Assembly (NCBI GenBank): GCA_030737835.1
Contig: CM060848.1
Location: 32,235,634-32,299,633 of the forward strand
Direction: 5' to 3'
Length of the DNA: 64,000 nt
DNA from: Acorus gramineus
Lineage: Eukaryota; Streptophyta; Magnoliopsida; Acorales; Acoraceae
Position numbers and translations under genes: made by a program. The notes beneath the pieces were generated by a model. That model did no database searches. It was not told the DNA's origin and saw only the letters and a program-made list of their open reading frames with translations. Shown here one piece after another: positions 47,601 through 54,745 of the stretch (position 1 is the first letter of the stretch; each line of letters starts with the position of its first letter).

Positions 47601-48543
47601 AAAAATTAAAAAAAAAAGAAATCCTAATCTTTCCACTCGTTCATCAACATTCTCATCCTGGAAACACTCATTTTCCGAAGATATTGTTTCCTCAACACCA
47701 TGACCCAAAACAAACCGCAAACACTCCCTACTTGGTAGAAGCCTCTTCTACCGGATTTCATTTTGCCCCATGGGGGTGGCTTCGCCGCATGCAACCTCTG
47801 TTCTTCTTGTATGTTGTTTTGTTTGTTTACTTTGGTTGTGTTTTCTTCCTTTTACCTCTCCTCAAATCAGACATTGTTTATTTTGTTTTCTTTGAGATGA
47901 AATAGATATGACCATGATTCTCTCTCTCTCAAAAAATTAAAAAATTTAAAAAAAAAAACCCTAACCCAAGAAACATTGCTGATACAACTACATTGTAGAA
48001 TTTTCCTTTCCATGGATAATACTCCAAAATACAATTCTCTATTTAATCATCCTACTTTAGTTCTATGAATGACTATTGAAACCACATAACATCTGAGTCG
48101 TGTAAACTCATAATGCACCATGAGGTGGCTTTTTTGTATAGTTAACTAAGTTCTACGATGAAATAGTTCCACGTAAGATTAAAGATCAAACATAAATGCG
48201 GTAGCCCTTCTGTTGCATCACCCTAAAAATGGAACAAAATTTAGAGTTCCAGTAAAGAAACAAGTACTGATGCCCATATTTCCTAATCCATCCCATCAAA
48301 ACTTGATCTCGAAAGCAACACTGCGACAAAATGAAACGAAATTTCTCATCGTTCAATCAAACCCAGGCTCAAAAAACAAATACCCAGATTAAAAAAAAAA
48401 AATTAATCCACTTATAATAAGAACAACCAATCAAACAACAAAATCGTGAATTCACAGAATCCACAAAACGAGAGAGAGAGAGAAAAAAAAAAACAGATCG
48501 AGTACCTTGGAGGACGAATAATGAAATTTACGAGCTGGTCCAT
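15841..48543 (-). CDS. Alpha/beta hydrolase (plant bem46/ABHD17-like), 14 exons over 32.7 kb, 571 aa
   Basis: Exons from the 5' end: 48506-48543, 47331-47412, 45655-45758, 37728-37854, 37111-37205, 36487-36610, 33238-33318, 29898-29996, 27123-27281, 26958-27021, 26777-26847, 17275-17319, 16779-16952, 15841-16293. All phases agree and total 1,716 bp. The catalytic set is visible: YCHGNSG (residues 70-76, oxyanion region), GRSMG with Ser143 as nucleophile, acidic NDDD near 232-235, and His262 in GDHN. A family serine hydrolase role is expected, perhaps on acyl or lipid substrates; the substrate is unknown. After the fold comes a low-complexity tail; residues 417-435 resemble a ubiquitin-interacting motif (Ala426, Ser430). 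Intron 10 appears to use a GC donor. ATG 48543 gives the conserved MDQLVNFIIRPPR start. Introns 2, 3, 6, 8 and 11 hold retroelement insertions. Confidence 0.9.
17320..20334. other. 3' part of hydrolase intron 11, no gene seen
   Basis: This stretch lies between exon 12 and a LINE tail. It holds an 11-base G run near 17569, the palindromic repeat cluster at 17640-17880, and otherwise AT-rich sequence with short chance frames. A possible pol III A-box-like string TGGTCGAGTGG occurs near 17470 without a matching B box. Confidence 0.5.
17640..17880. repeat. Cluster of short repeats with GAGGT/ACCTC palindromes
   Basis: Units such as AGAGGTCAAACCTCCTTGAT, AGTCCAACCTCCTTGATAG, GGGGTTGTACCTCCTAGG and AGAGGTCAGACCTCCTCC recur about every 40 bp. 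Several are near-perfect palindromes (GAGGTCAGACCTC). Origin is unknown; the cluster lies within intron 11 of the hydrolase gene. Confidence 0.55.
20335..20540 (+). mobile_element. LINE 3'-tail fragment
   Basis: Contains the strings TTTTGGTTATTATGTAATGGG, GGAGATCCCTCATCTGC and GAGGGGCATTTGTTCATTA, which recur almost identically at 38850-39035 and, in part, at the end of the LINE fragment near 35540. It is therefore the 3' end of a 5'-truncated LINE, in the opposite orientation to the host gene. Confidence 0.6.
20618..21259. repeat. CCA-rich block with flanking inverted segments
   Basis: A (CCA)-rich low-complexity stretch at about 20845-21065 is read by several frames as His or Pro runs and is not taken as a gene. 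The left edge (CACCCCAATAAGTTTTTGTAA) resembles the inverse of sequence at 21215-21255 (TTACAAATCATTGGGGTG), so the block may be a MITE-like element later split by the Copia insertion at its right end. A (GGGAT)n run lies at about 21199-21222. Confidence 0.4.
21260..21455 (-). repeat. Copia 3' LTR (196 bp)
   Basis: On the minus strand it starts TATTGGAGTTATTGG and ends TTATTTCTTCT, preceded by the purine-rich tract. Compared with the 5' LTR it has a 15-bp duplication (ACCAAAATACCCATG twice) plus one extra base. The ends are not the usual TG...CA. Confidence 0.92.
21463..21832 (-). pseudogene. Copia RNase H C-terminal part, frame-shifted from pol
   Basis: The frame reads SAEAEYRAMAQGTCEIIWLR, then TLFCDNRSAIMLASD and HTEQLADMFTK-like text (NEQLADMFTKS), the standard C-terminal end of Copia RNase H. 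It is separated from pol only by a one-base deletion in an A run near 21832. Confidence 0.88.
21741..24824 (-). CDS. Copia pol polyprotein: protease, integrase, reverse transcriptase, RNase H
   Basis: Order along the frame: protease motif DSGATEHM; integrase zinc finger with HARLGH and CAVCELSKH; integrase core with DLIHSDVWGPSP, FIDDFSRYTW, IRSDNGGEY and PYTPEQNGVAERKNR; reverse transcriptase with KARLVAKGFTQ, MDVKNAFLHGDL and the active-site VYVDDIIITG; then the start of RNase H with TDADYAGSLTDRRSTSGF. The start given is simply where the frame opens after the gag frameshift; pol has no separate start in this family. Near 21832 one A is missing from an A run, so the last 30 residues are out of frame and the true RNase H end is read from 21463-21786. 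Confidence 0.93.
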   Translation of the reverse strand: MCNIQNHIDAMVRESLASHVSHAGLSNAGPTSSAASSSTSGIPSAYHVNQSGSPTWVIDSGATEHMSGESRLFVPLTSPSIHREVRLADGSLTPVISKGTVPLSSSLSLHSVLHVPNLALNLLFVSQLTKALNCSVTFYPDHCVFQDLSTRRIFGKGYERDGLYVFGEPPTMAHASILPISHSHSFSLQSLDLWHARLGHANFQHLCSLFPTFRSSCKTHKFQCAVCELSKHTRTTYISRMNKASGLFDLIHSDVWGPSPVTAFGGHRYYLTFIDDFSRYTWVYLLKSRSEVSSQCINFLRMIKTQFNITVKSIRSDNGGEYVSDSFRSHLNELGILQQLTCPYTPEQNGVAERKNRHLMNVVRCLLRGMSVPKSYWSMTVLTAAFLTNRTPSRTLGGQVPFHVLYPGRTLFPITPRVFGCTCFVQDRGPSRTKLDDKSIRCVFLGYSTMSKGYRCYDPISRRLFHSLDVTFFEDVPYFSVLQHSSSPVRPASFFQPLPLPQPRSPPPQSFHPQSSPPQSPLIVYTRRPRPPLSPAHLSTSSSDSGISSSLITPYSVSDLPPSDSDVPIALRKGRRSCVTAHPLAQFVSYQGLSDSYRAYLAATSSIRIPRTVIEALQDPLWTAAMTAEMDALQKNHTWALVDLPPGERTVGCRWVFTVKYKADGAVERYKARLVAKGFTQTPGKDFHATFAPVAKLTIRLLVSLAACHNWPLHQMDVKNAFLHGDLTEKIYMDPPPGFRLQGEYSGKVCLLLKSLYGLKQSPRAWFQRFSVIILSLGFTRCHADHTCFIRRSNGRCTIVLVYVDDIIITGDDADYIVRVKTELGHAFDVKDLGPLRYFLGIEIARSRHGISLSQRKYTLDLLEDTGMLGCRPATSPMDQNHRLHVESGDLLPDPSLYQRLVGRLIYLTNTRPDLTFAVSVVSQFMHAPRTSHLDAVYRILRYLKSCPGLGLFYATSAQPIISCYTDADYAGSLTDRRSTSGFCTFHGDNLISWKSKNRVLSLVLLLRQNIVPWPKAHVRSFGCALF
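24596..25825 (-). CDS. Copia gag region (nucleocapsid)
   Basis: The frame starting at 25825 encodes the Copia gag fold with LLDGRNYPSWSRSVRLYLGS near the N-terminus, then a conserved helical gag core, an Arg/Gly-rich stretch (RGRGRGRGRGRG) and one zinc knuckle CGHCRKTGHEKVRC of the CX2CX4HX4C type near residues 278-291. Gag packages the element RNA into virus-like particles. The coding match ends near 24820, where an extra GT dinucleotide shifts the frame; the remaining 75 codons to 24596 are out-of-frame readthrough. The pol frame continues in the other frame at once. Confidence 0.9.
   Translation of the reverse strand: MRFAMDKTPKDPTPLSGVEIKDTTIPLGHNSHAQRITTVLLDGRNYPSWSRSVRLYLGSRGMSGLLLGTINKPAETDTTFNQWEINNCTVLGWLFNSMETRIYNMFMYHDTVDSLWAALKKTYGHARNDSWIYELYKDIAQATQGTQSVTDYFGFLQARWEELAHYEPLSELPKEAATIVVGRLQRQQTYVFLMGLRSEFESLRVQILNTTPLPSLFEAFAIIEGDEHRRQISSSATTGTLGDQMALAATSGYDSRGHGDSGRGRGRGRGRGRGNIVTCGHCRKTGHEKVRCFLLYPHLMRSRNVGAPSSAPRAAVADASVPGDAPSAPSGSFDCVIFRTILMLWFGRVLPLMSLMLVSLMLVQHPLLLLPLPQVSPPPTMLTNQGLLLGSLIQALQNTCLVSLDCLFP
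25924..26103 (-). repeat. Copia 5' LTR (180 bp)
   Basis: It matches the 3' LTR apart from three substitutions and one insertion. Its inner end abuts the primer-binding site on the minus strand. The short length is unusual but within range for Copia families. Confidence 0.92.
27476..29410 (+). pseudogene. LINE (L1-type) reverse transcriptase fragment, decayed, antisense in intron 8
   Basis: Conceptual pieces in changing frames give QADDTAILCEADD (normally YADD), LVINFGKCSTMGINVDKG, SFPTRYLGIPLHLGKF, IFKIPKGIFQQIDRIWKRF and EEINKALLCKWLWRW, the C-terminal half of a plant L1-type reverse transcriptase with its thumb region. Several stop codons and frameshifts are present, and the active-site Tyr is replaced. 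The 5' part is missing. It reads opposite to the host hydrolase gene and fills most of its intron 8 (27282-29897). Confidence 0.85.
29997..33237. other. Hydrolase intron 7, no gene seen apart from a repeat
   Basis: A 3.2-kb intron with AT-rich sequence and a repeat at 30365-30680. The stretch 31590-32500 is less AT-rich and holds short frames on both strands (for example minus 32271-32480) that I do not recognise; it may be a decayed transposon. Confidence 0.5.
30365..30680. repeat. Dispersed repeat, copy related to 50670-51030
   Basis: Shares GTATATACTGAGAT and the palindrome-forming CTACGATAGTACAGTATACACTATGATAG-like segments with the sequence at 50670-51030, along with the same flanking order (cysteine-coding-looking CAACC stretch, T/A run, ACACTC). 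The family is unrecognised. Confidence 0.5.
33760..34180 (+). mobile_element. Decayed LTR-retrotransposon piece with primer-binding site
   Basis: At about 33905 the string TTTGGTATCATAGCTC is one or two changes from the plant initiator-Met primer-binding site TGGTATCAGAGC. It is followed by a frame starting ATGGTGGAAGGTCGAGG with text such as EMLQHVGTLVAAMG before stops, reminiscent of a gag N-terminus. A (CT)n tract precedes it. No paired LTR was found. It lies in hydrolase intron 6. Confidence 0.45.
35050..35625 (+). pseudogene. LINE 3' fragment (zinc-binding RT-associated region)
   Basis: The frame at 35070 reads CEHCGVKVETRDHLICKYSF, the Cys/His signature of the region that follows plant LINE reverse transcriptases, then degenerates. 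The 3' end carries the LINE-tail phrase GGAGATCCCTCATCTCC shared with 20335-20540 and 38850-39035, and ends in a (CT)n run at about 35598-35624. It lies antisense in hydrolase intron 6. Confidence 0.7.
35598..35624. repeat. (CT)n microsatellite
   Basis: About thirteen perfect CT units, at the end of the LINE fragment. Confidence 0.9.
37855..41123. other. 3' part of hydrolase intron 3, no gene seen
   Basis: About 3.3 kb between exon 4 and the LINE insertion. It contains one LINE tail (38850-39035) and otherwise AT-rich sequence. Open frames are short and lack recognisable motifs. Confidence 0.5.
38850..39035 (+). mobile_element. LINE 3'-tail fragment
   Basis: Nearly the same as 20335-20540: GGTTTTGGTTATCATGTAAT, GAGATCCCTCATCTCC, GAGGGGCATTTGTTCATTA, ending in an A run at about 39018-39030. 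It is a very short 5'-truncated insertion. Confidence 0.65.
41265..42715 (-). pseudogene. LINE reverse transcriptase thumb and RT-associated zinc region
   Basis: The 377-codon frame (41582-42715) reads SEFPTKYLGLPLYTSPLRKR, LEGWKGKSLSLGGRLVLLNA, IFKIPSGILQVIDKIRRRFLW and NKALLGKWLWRM, standard for the C-terminal half of plant L1 elements. Text of the final zinc region continues in another frame at 41265-41570 (QAVCWSIWLTRNKGIFHNK). Confidence 0.88.
42820..43731 (-). pseudogene. LINE reverse transcriptase, N-terminal and palm part, frame-shifted
   Basis: Frames at 43309-43731 and 42937-43167 give DNAPGPDGFSIKFFQNFW, ALIPKKMGADLVSDFRPISL, then DFGKAYDSVRWDFLW. The catalytic YADDTILL is read at about 42829-42850 in another frame. 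At least two frameshifts and stop codons break the chain, so the protein cannot be made from this copy. Confidence 0.88.
44198..44905 (-). CDS. LINE endonuclease domain, open frame
   Basis: This 235-codon frame shows the endonuclease/exonuclease/phosphatase signatures of L1-type LINEs in order: FWNIRGLGD, CLQETKI, GGIIVGW, AGVYGPTGD, VMGDFNAIAS, KIDRCFV and the C-terminal SDHNPI. These give the catalytic Asn, Glu, Asp and His. The domain nicks target DNA to prime reverse transcription. A frameshift right after the SDH motif separates it from the reverse transcriptase. The preceding segment (45041-44793) is probably the tail of the region before the endonuclease. Confidence 0.88.
   Translation of the reverse strand: MKIPFWNIRGLGDSWKREAVKGLLACHHVDVFCLQETKIQDLPSCLIRQIGGSLSFDVAFLFAIGSSGGIIVGWNKDKWRLVDSKIGIFLVTVVLEDVNSAARWMFAGVYGPTGDSLRDQCWLELHDCHSVSDFPWCVMGDFNAIASATERSSSMGPIGGTRGFRDWISDFGVIEIPLSNKKFTWSNLKDAPTLSKIDRCFVDLSWEDFFPLARLEGLPRTVSDHNPIPAYLFIQ
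46265..46975 (-). pseudogene. LINE 3' fragment in hydrolase intron 2
   Basis: The minus-strand frame 46587-46886 has text of the RT-associated region (KVNQLKWAHDGNGNCGLVGF, FGKRLEWLLDS, GMWCWLWKSCKQGDQRNSAK). The plus-strand left end (TTGAAAAAAGAAGCCCCCGA, ACAAAGGACAAGG) parallels the 3' end of the 41-45 kb LINE (AAAAAGACCCCGAACAAAGG). It is a short, diverged 5'-truncated relative. Confidence 0.7.
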
Positions 48544-49939
48544 CGTCTTCGTTAGGGCTTTAACGGGTTTCTACTAAAAACAGATCTTTGCGAGGGAAGA
48601 GAAGGAACAAAGAAGCTTTATTATATTGATTTCAACGCTCTTTTTCTCCAGTTCTTCGATGAGAATGGAGAAGAGAGTTCGCACGTGCTGGGATTCGATA
48701 AAGCTAGGTTTCCGGGGAGGTGGTCCACATCTCTTGTTTGGCCGCCGCCACCATCTTACAAATTTTGGCATGGTCAATTGCACAAATCCAAAATACATAT
48801 TTATACAACATATCGGAGGTTTTAGAATAGGGTAGACATATAAAGTGTCTATGTGTTTATATTTTTTAGACAATCATATCGATGAAAATAGAAGAAAAAA
48901 AAAACTCTTAAGTTCTAAAATACGTTAGACACATGGGGTGTCTACTTCTTAACATACCCTAGACAATCTTTATGTCAATGAGAACAGAAAAAAAAAACCG
49001 TAGGTTCTGAAATGAGTTAAAAAAATGGGTTAGAAACATAAGGTGCCTACTTGTTTATATTTTCTAGATAATTCTCTTGTCGAAAAAAAAACAAAAAAAA
49101 CCACCATGATTCACTGATAAACATTGATAAACATTCAGAATCATACTTGTAAAGAAAGCCATTTGACGTTTGATCAAAACCACCATTTAAAATCATACTT
49201 GCAAAGCCATCAACACCACCATTCAAAGCATATAAACACTGTTTAAATATAACGACGTTTCAACAAGTGCTCCTACAAAAACTATCTAATACACAATTGA
49301 TCGAATCATTGTTGTTAATTACATAAACATTCATTTTAACAAATCTTAGAAAAAAAAACAAAATGATTTGTTAAATTTATTAGCTCCATTTACATATCCA
49401 CTATCATTCAACCTCTTAGAACGACGTTCTCTAGTTGGTGACTTTGGGCAACCTGACAACAACGAAAGATGTATGCTGCCTTGACAATAGTCAAATACAT
49501 TTTACACGTGTATTTGCTAAACGTTCGTTGTATGTCACCTTTGTACGAGTGGCTGCAAGTATTGTGATATATGAATACGCTACAAAAAAAAAAACATTGA
49601 TGTGTTACTAAAGCTATATATGTTCTGGAATATTCCCCTAGACAGGGTACTTATCTAGAAAATATAAATACTTAAACAACTCATGTGTCTAACTTGTTTC
49701 AGAACCTACTTGGCAAAGAGTATATGTATTTTGGATTTAGATGGTGGGTTTGTCCAGGCCAAATTGGTAGGGTGGTGGCAACTACAGAGTGGTGCTCTTA
49801 GTCATTATAGATGAGATGTGTATGGATGCCTAAAGTTGGTTTGGGTGGTGGTGCCTAAAGTAATTTAGGTGGTGACATTCCCTGCCCTCTTGTTTTTTCA
49901 AAAATAAAATATAATAAATATAATTTTTATTTTTGGAAA
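48544..49939. other. Region upstream of the hydrolase gene; no gene seen
   Basis: Bases just above 48543 should hold the hydrolase promoter and 5' UTR on the minus strand; no clear TATA box was fixed. A frame at 48574-48873 is unrecognised. Around 49380-49590 the minus strand has less AT-rich text (CPKSPTRERRSKRLNDSGY) that may be a transposase or FAR1-like remnant, not confirmed. Confidence 0.4.
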
Positions 49940-50652
49940 AAAAGAGAAAATATCAAAAAAAAATCTTTCAAAAATTTAAAAAAACCTGAATCAGCCATTT
50001 TTTTTTAAATTATACCTAAAAAAGTCTTATTTTCACAATTTTAGATAATACAATGACTTTACTGCCCCTATGTTATCTATTATTAAAAACACCATCGCAT
50101 ATATTTAATTATTTAACACAATAATTAAAAAATATTAATAAATACTAAAATATTTTTTTTAAAATATTTTTTTTTACTTTGTAAATGAAGTTTGTTATTA
50201 TTTTTGTATATCTAAATACATCATTAAGATTTAAATCGTAAAAAATTGAATAATTTTGTTATAAAATATTATTTAGATATTCTAGACTTTCTAAAGTCTC
50301 TGGGGCACTCATATATGTTTAATATTATACAAAACAAATCCTTATGCAAGACATGTATAAAAATATAAATAACAAAAAAAATTAAAAAGTTAGGAAAAAT
50401 CTCAAAAAAATCTTATAAACTTATGAACGACAATTTTGATAATTTTAACATTTTTTATAGCATACTTAAAATTTTTAATAACATGTAAAATCACTATCAA
50501 ATAAAAATAATTTCTTATATTAATATTATTTTTCAATTGTTAGTCTTTTCAGTTTTCAAAATTGTGAAAGAATATTTTTTTGTATAATTTTTAAAAGTGG
50601 CTGAGTTGGGTAATTCTTTCTTTTAAAAGATTGTGTTGGGCATTTCCCCTCG
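49940..50652. mobile_element. TIR element (about 710 bp)
   Basis: Left half (CTGAATCAGCCATTTTTTTT, then AAATTATACC, then TTTTCACAATTTTAGATAAT) is the inverted complement of the right half (GTTTTCAAAATTGTGAAAGA, TATAATTTTTAAAAGTGGCT, GAGTTGGG). No coding capacity. The same inverted termini bracket 57400-60000. Exact ends and target duplication were not resolved. Confidence 0.6.
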
Positions 50653-50669
50653 AAAAAATAGGCACTCAC

Positions 50670-51030
50670 TTTAAAATGTTAAGGGACAAGAGCCCAAAGG
50701 AAAGAACAAATGAAAAAGATATATCCAGCCTGTATTGCAACCCCAACTACAGTCCATGTCATTTTTCTTTTTCTTTTTTAAATCATACACTCTCCCTTTG
50801 AAGTATATATTGTTATATGAAATTATGTATATACTGAGATAGAATAGTGTATTTTTTCTCAAGTTGAAAAAATGGAAAAAAAAATTATGTCATACACTTT
50901 GATAGAAAACTGTATACTATGATAGTACAATATATTGCGCTATCATAGTATACAATTTCTATCAAAGTGTATATTACGTTATCATAGTATATCAGGCTAT
51001 AAACGAGGTTGTGTGTATCAGCGCTCAAGA
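50670..51030. repeat. Dispersed repeat with a palindrome, related to 30365-30680
   Basis: Contains ATACTATGATAGTACAATAT next to its inverse CTATCATAGTATACAATTTC, so it can form a hairpin. Shares order of motifs with 30365-30680. Confidence 0.55.
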
Positions 51031-52500
51031 ACAAAACATAGTCAACAAAAAAACTCTAAGAAATCCAAGTAGGGAGAGCAATCTACACTCTCCTATAGGC
51101 AAATGAGCCTGAGACTCCTAAGTTATTACAAGTCTTTCAACTGAAAACTAATTCCCCCTCCCCCATCCCCAAACTTAATTTTATTTTCACTTATCCCTAG
51201 TTAGCTGCATATGCATCGGGATCCATGTCTTGCTAGATACCATCACGGCTTCACTTTAAACTAGGTTTATTCATTCAGATATACATGCCTGGCCGGAGGA
51301 TATGCATAATAGGTGACCCGTGACTGCCTAGGCCCAATGGCGGCTCCAAAAATTTTTATAGACGCGGTCATTTAAAAACTTATACTAATAAAAATAAACC
51401 ATAAAAAGAAATCAAAGATTTATAATATATAAAATTTTACAATTTTTAATAAACATAAATACATAAAAAATCAAACAACTAATCAACTAAATATTCAAAC
51501 CAAATCCATGATTTTTTATAATTATCCAAACAGACAAGTGAAGCCGTGAAAAGACTTTTGATACACAGGAATGTGAAGGAAAAAAAGAGTGTAATATTGA
51601 TGAGTTTTGTTTATTATTCATACATGATTATGCAATGATAGAAGAGTTTTAGATTAAAATAAAACAACAAAAATTAAAATTAAATTCATGACTAAATACT
51701 TGAAATAGAGTAGGAAGAGAAAATTGACAACATGATCAAAGATGATTGGAACTTGGAAGCTGCGATCGCCGATCGGCAATGTGGGTGATCAATGCGTCCG
51801 TGTGGCGAGGGTCTACCAACTTTACAGAAGACAAAGGGTTTCAAATTTTTTTAATACATGTAAGGTGGGGTAGCCAGTAGGGACGTAGGTTCTTTTTACT
51901 TTTTGATGAATATTGGGTGTAATGTGGTTGTTTTGAAAATTGAACGCACAATAAAATCCAACCCGTGGCAGCCATTTGGTTCAGCCAAATGCTGATTTTA
52001 AGTGCAGATTATATAAGTTCTGATAAGTTTTAATCAGTTCAGAAAAAAAACTATTTTGTTCAGCAAAAATTATAAGCACTTATGAAGATAAGTATGTTTG
52101 GTTCACCACTTAACAATATTGCTTATACAATGATATTTTTGTCCATTTTATAAGAGCTGAATATTATTTTGATGTTTGATTGAATACTTAAAATAAAGTT
52201 CCTATTTATTCCATTAATACATATACTACTCATTAAAACTCGAATAATGGATTTTTACACAAATTTAAATTTGATATGAGTACTAATATAGGGTTAAAGA
52301 TTTTCTTAGGAAAAAAAATACGCAAAAAAAAAAAGAAGAAAAAATCACAACACAAACAACTCCAAACAAACCTATGCATCAAATCGAACCTATTCAAACC
52401 TGTTCAAATACAAATCCAAAATTAAATAATTCCATCTTATTCAATGATATTAGTACAAAAATCAAACAATTCACAAACACACACACCACAATCTAGTGAA
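51031..52500. other. Intergenic, no gene seen
   Basis: AT-rich. Around 51965-52120 there is an element-like stretch with TTTGGTTCAGCCAAATGCTG, TAAGTTCTGATAAG and TATGTTTGGTTCACC, perhaps a MITE. No coding pattern was found. Confidence 0.4.
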
Positions 52501-52504
52501 AGCC

Positions 52505-52762
52505 CTTTCAATCAAACTTTGGATGCAGTCGATGTCGGAGGGGGTGATGCGGGCGGAGGAGAGGAGGGGGTGGAGGTTGTGGTGGGTGGTATCATGGGAG
52601 AGGAAGCTGTGGCTGGGAGGGGTGATTTAGGTGGACCTAGGGTTTGAGAGGATCGCGACGGAGGGGTCAACCATGCCGATGTCGATCTTGTTCGCGGTGG
52701 ATTCTTTGCCATGGCGGGTGGTCCCGGTGAGCGGAGCACTACCTCGTCGAGGAGGGCGCGAT
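52505..52762. other. GC-rich island, possible broken gene fragment
   Basis: GC content rises sharply against both sides and ends exactly where the LTR begins. Frames are open on both strands (minus 52512-52802, Ser/Pro/Thr-rich; another minus frame reads ANKIDIGMVDPSVAILSNP). I do not recognise a family. It may be the end of a gene interrupted by the LTR element. Confidence 0.35.
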
Positions 52763-53036
52763 TGTAGATACCCCATTTTGATCGGTCAGGACTGTAAAAC
52801 ACTTATCATTTGCGATATCTTAGTTTGCAGGTCTAAACCCCGATGATCTTCTCTGAGTCAAAATAGTCACTTGAGTAGGGAAAGGGAAGAAAAGAAAGCA
52901 TGAGCGCAACAAGTTCTTAAAAGAAAGCTCAAGAAAAGCAGTACCATCGCCCAGAACGGTTAAGCCTTGGGTTGTTGTACAAGACATGAAAATCTCTCTC
53001 GTGACTAAGACAAGCGACCACCCACCCGTCGTACTG

Positions 53037-53265
53037 GACGACCTTTCTGAGGACTGTCGACTTCGACGATCTCTGAAAGGATTGTCGAACTGGACGATCT
53101 TTCTGAGGATCGTCGACTTCGACGATCTCTGAAAGGATTGTCGAACTGGACGATCCTTTTGAGGATCGTCGAGTTCGACGATCTTTGAAGGGATTGTCGA
53201 ACTGGACAATCTTTCTGAGGATTGTCGACTTCGACGATCTTTGGGGGGATTGTCGACCTAGACAA
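53037..53265. repeat. Minisatellite, four copies of a 56-bp unit
   Basis: The string TTCTGAGGATCGTCGA recurs at 53045, 53101, 53157 and 53213, exactly 56 bases apart. Each unit holds two facing copies of a GTCGA...TCGAC core (GGATTGTCGAACTGGACGAT and GTCGACTTCGACGATC). Confidence 0.9.
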
Positions 53266-54249
53266 TGGGATGATGGATCGTCAAAAATACTGGGATAAGT
53301 TCAGCTCGGAAAGGACGGCATGGCTCGATTTTTTTTCACCTCTCCACCGACGTCAGCCACTTCGGGTGAACGTGGGAGCGTCGTGGGGCACTCATGACCT
53401 CCCCAAACAGGTGTCAAGAAGAATGTGGCTCGTTTGGGCTATAAAAGGGAGGCAATGGGAGGCATGAAGAGAAAAAAGAAACCATCTTGACCCATCTTTT
53501 GCTCTCCAAAAAGGCTCTCCTAGCCACTCCACTCGAGACCAGCGACCTTTCACCACCCTCCACCCTCCATTTCCGAGCACCACCACCCCCTACACCAGCA
53601 GCCACCCCAAACAACCACCCACCACTCTCACCTACCACCTAACCCCTCCCATTCCTCTCCAAAAGCCACCCATCCGAACCCACCTTGTTCTTTATCACCA
53701 ACAGCCCTCTCAACACTCTCCACCCTCCGTTTCCGAGCACCACCACCCCCTACGCCGGCAGCCACTCCAAACAACCACCCACCACACCTCCCTACCCTCA
53801 CTTCCCTTCCCTTTCCTTTTTTTTTCTTCTCTTTTTTTTTACTTAAGAGAACTTGTATAACATATCATTTCCTAAAAGAACTTGTATAAGGTTGTAACAA
53901 ACTTACTAAATCTAATAAATATAAGTTTAATCAAAGTTGAGAGTGTTGGAGTACATCATTGGACTTTTATCAGTTCTTTTGGAAACTATACGCAGCTGGC
54001 GGACGACCCTAACTTGGATCGTTGGTCAGTTGGTCTAGGGACCATTTGAACACTCCCCTTTGCAAGTTTGGGTACCTCCCAAGGACTACTAACCCCTTTT
54101 GTTTTATTTTGTTTACTTTATTCGTCATTTACTGCTTTATATGTTTGTTATTACTCTTTTATATACTGTTTATATGTTGCTTTTTTTTGTTTTTCTTCGT
54201 TCCTTGCTAACATAAACCTCCCACTAATTTTGTTAAATTTTTTTTTGAA

Positions 54250-54745
54250 GTTAACCCCCGACAATCCCCCCTGGTTCGTCGACCTCGACAATCCCCCTTT
54301 AACTCGTCGAACTCGACAATCCCCCTGTACTCGTCTAACTTGACAATCCCCCTGTAACTCGTCAAACCCGACAACCCTCCTCTAACTCGTCAATACCGAC
54401 AACCCACCTTTAACTCGTCAAACCCGACAACCCTCCTCTAACTCGTCAATACCGACAACCCACCTTTAACTCGTCAAACCCGACAACCCTGCTCTAACTC
54501 GTCAAATCCGACAACCCTCCTCTAACTCGTCAAACCCGACAACCCCCCTTTAACTCGTCAAACCCGACAACCCCCCTTTAACTCGTCAAACCCGACAACC
54601 CCCCTTTAACTCGTCAAACCCGACAACCCCCCTTTAACTCGCCGAACTCGACAATCCAATCATAGTTCGTCGAACCCGACCATCCACCCATAGTTTGTCA
54701 ATCTCGACAACTCCCCCGTGGTTCGTCGAGACCAACAATCCCTTC
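54250..54745. repeat. Minisatellite, about 17 copies of a 28-bp unit
   Basis: Unit CTCGTCAAACCCGACAACCC followed by CCCTTTAA, repeated with small changes; edge units read TCGTCGAACTCGACAATCCC. The edge version is the reverse complement of the core in the 53037-53265 array, so the two arrays share an ancestor in inverted orientation. Confidence 0.9.

Noticed and set aside
53005-53265. Ser/Arg repeat protein on the minus strand
   Set aside because: The repetition comes from the 56-bp minisatellite inside the LTR; no start context or domain supports it.
54250-54745. CRISPR-like array of 28-bp repeats
   Set aside because: Units are contiguous with no unique spacers and the DNA is plant nuclear, so it is a minisatellite in an LTR.
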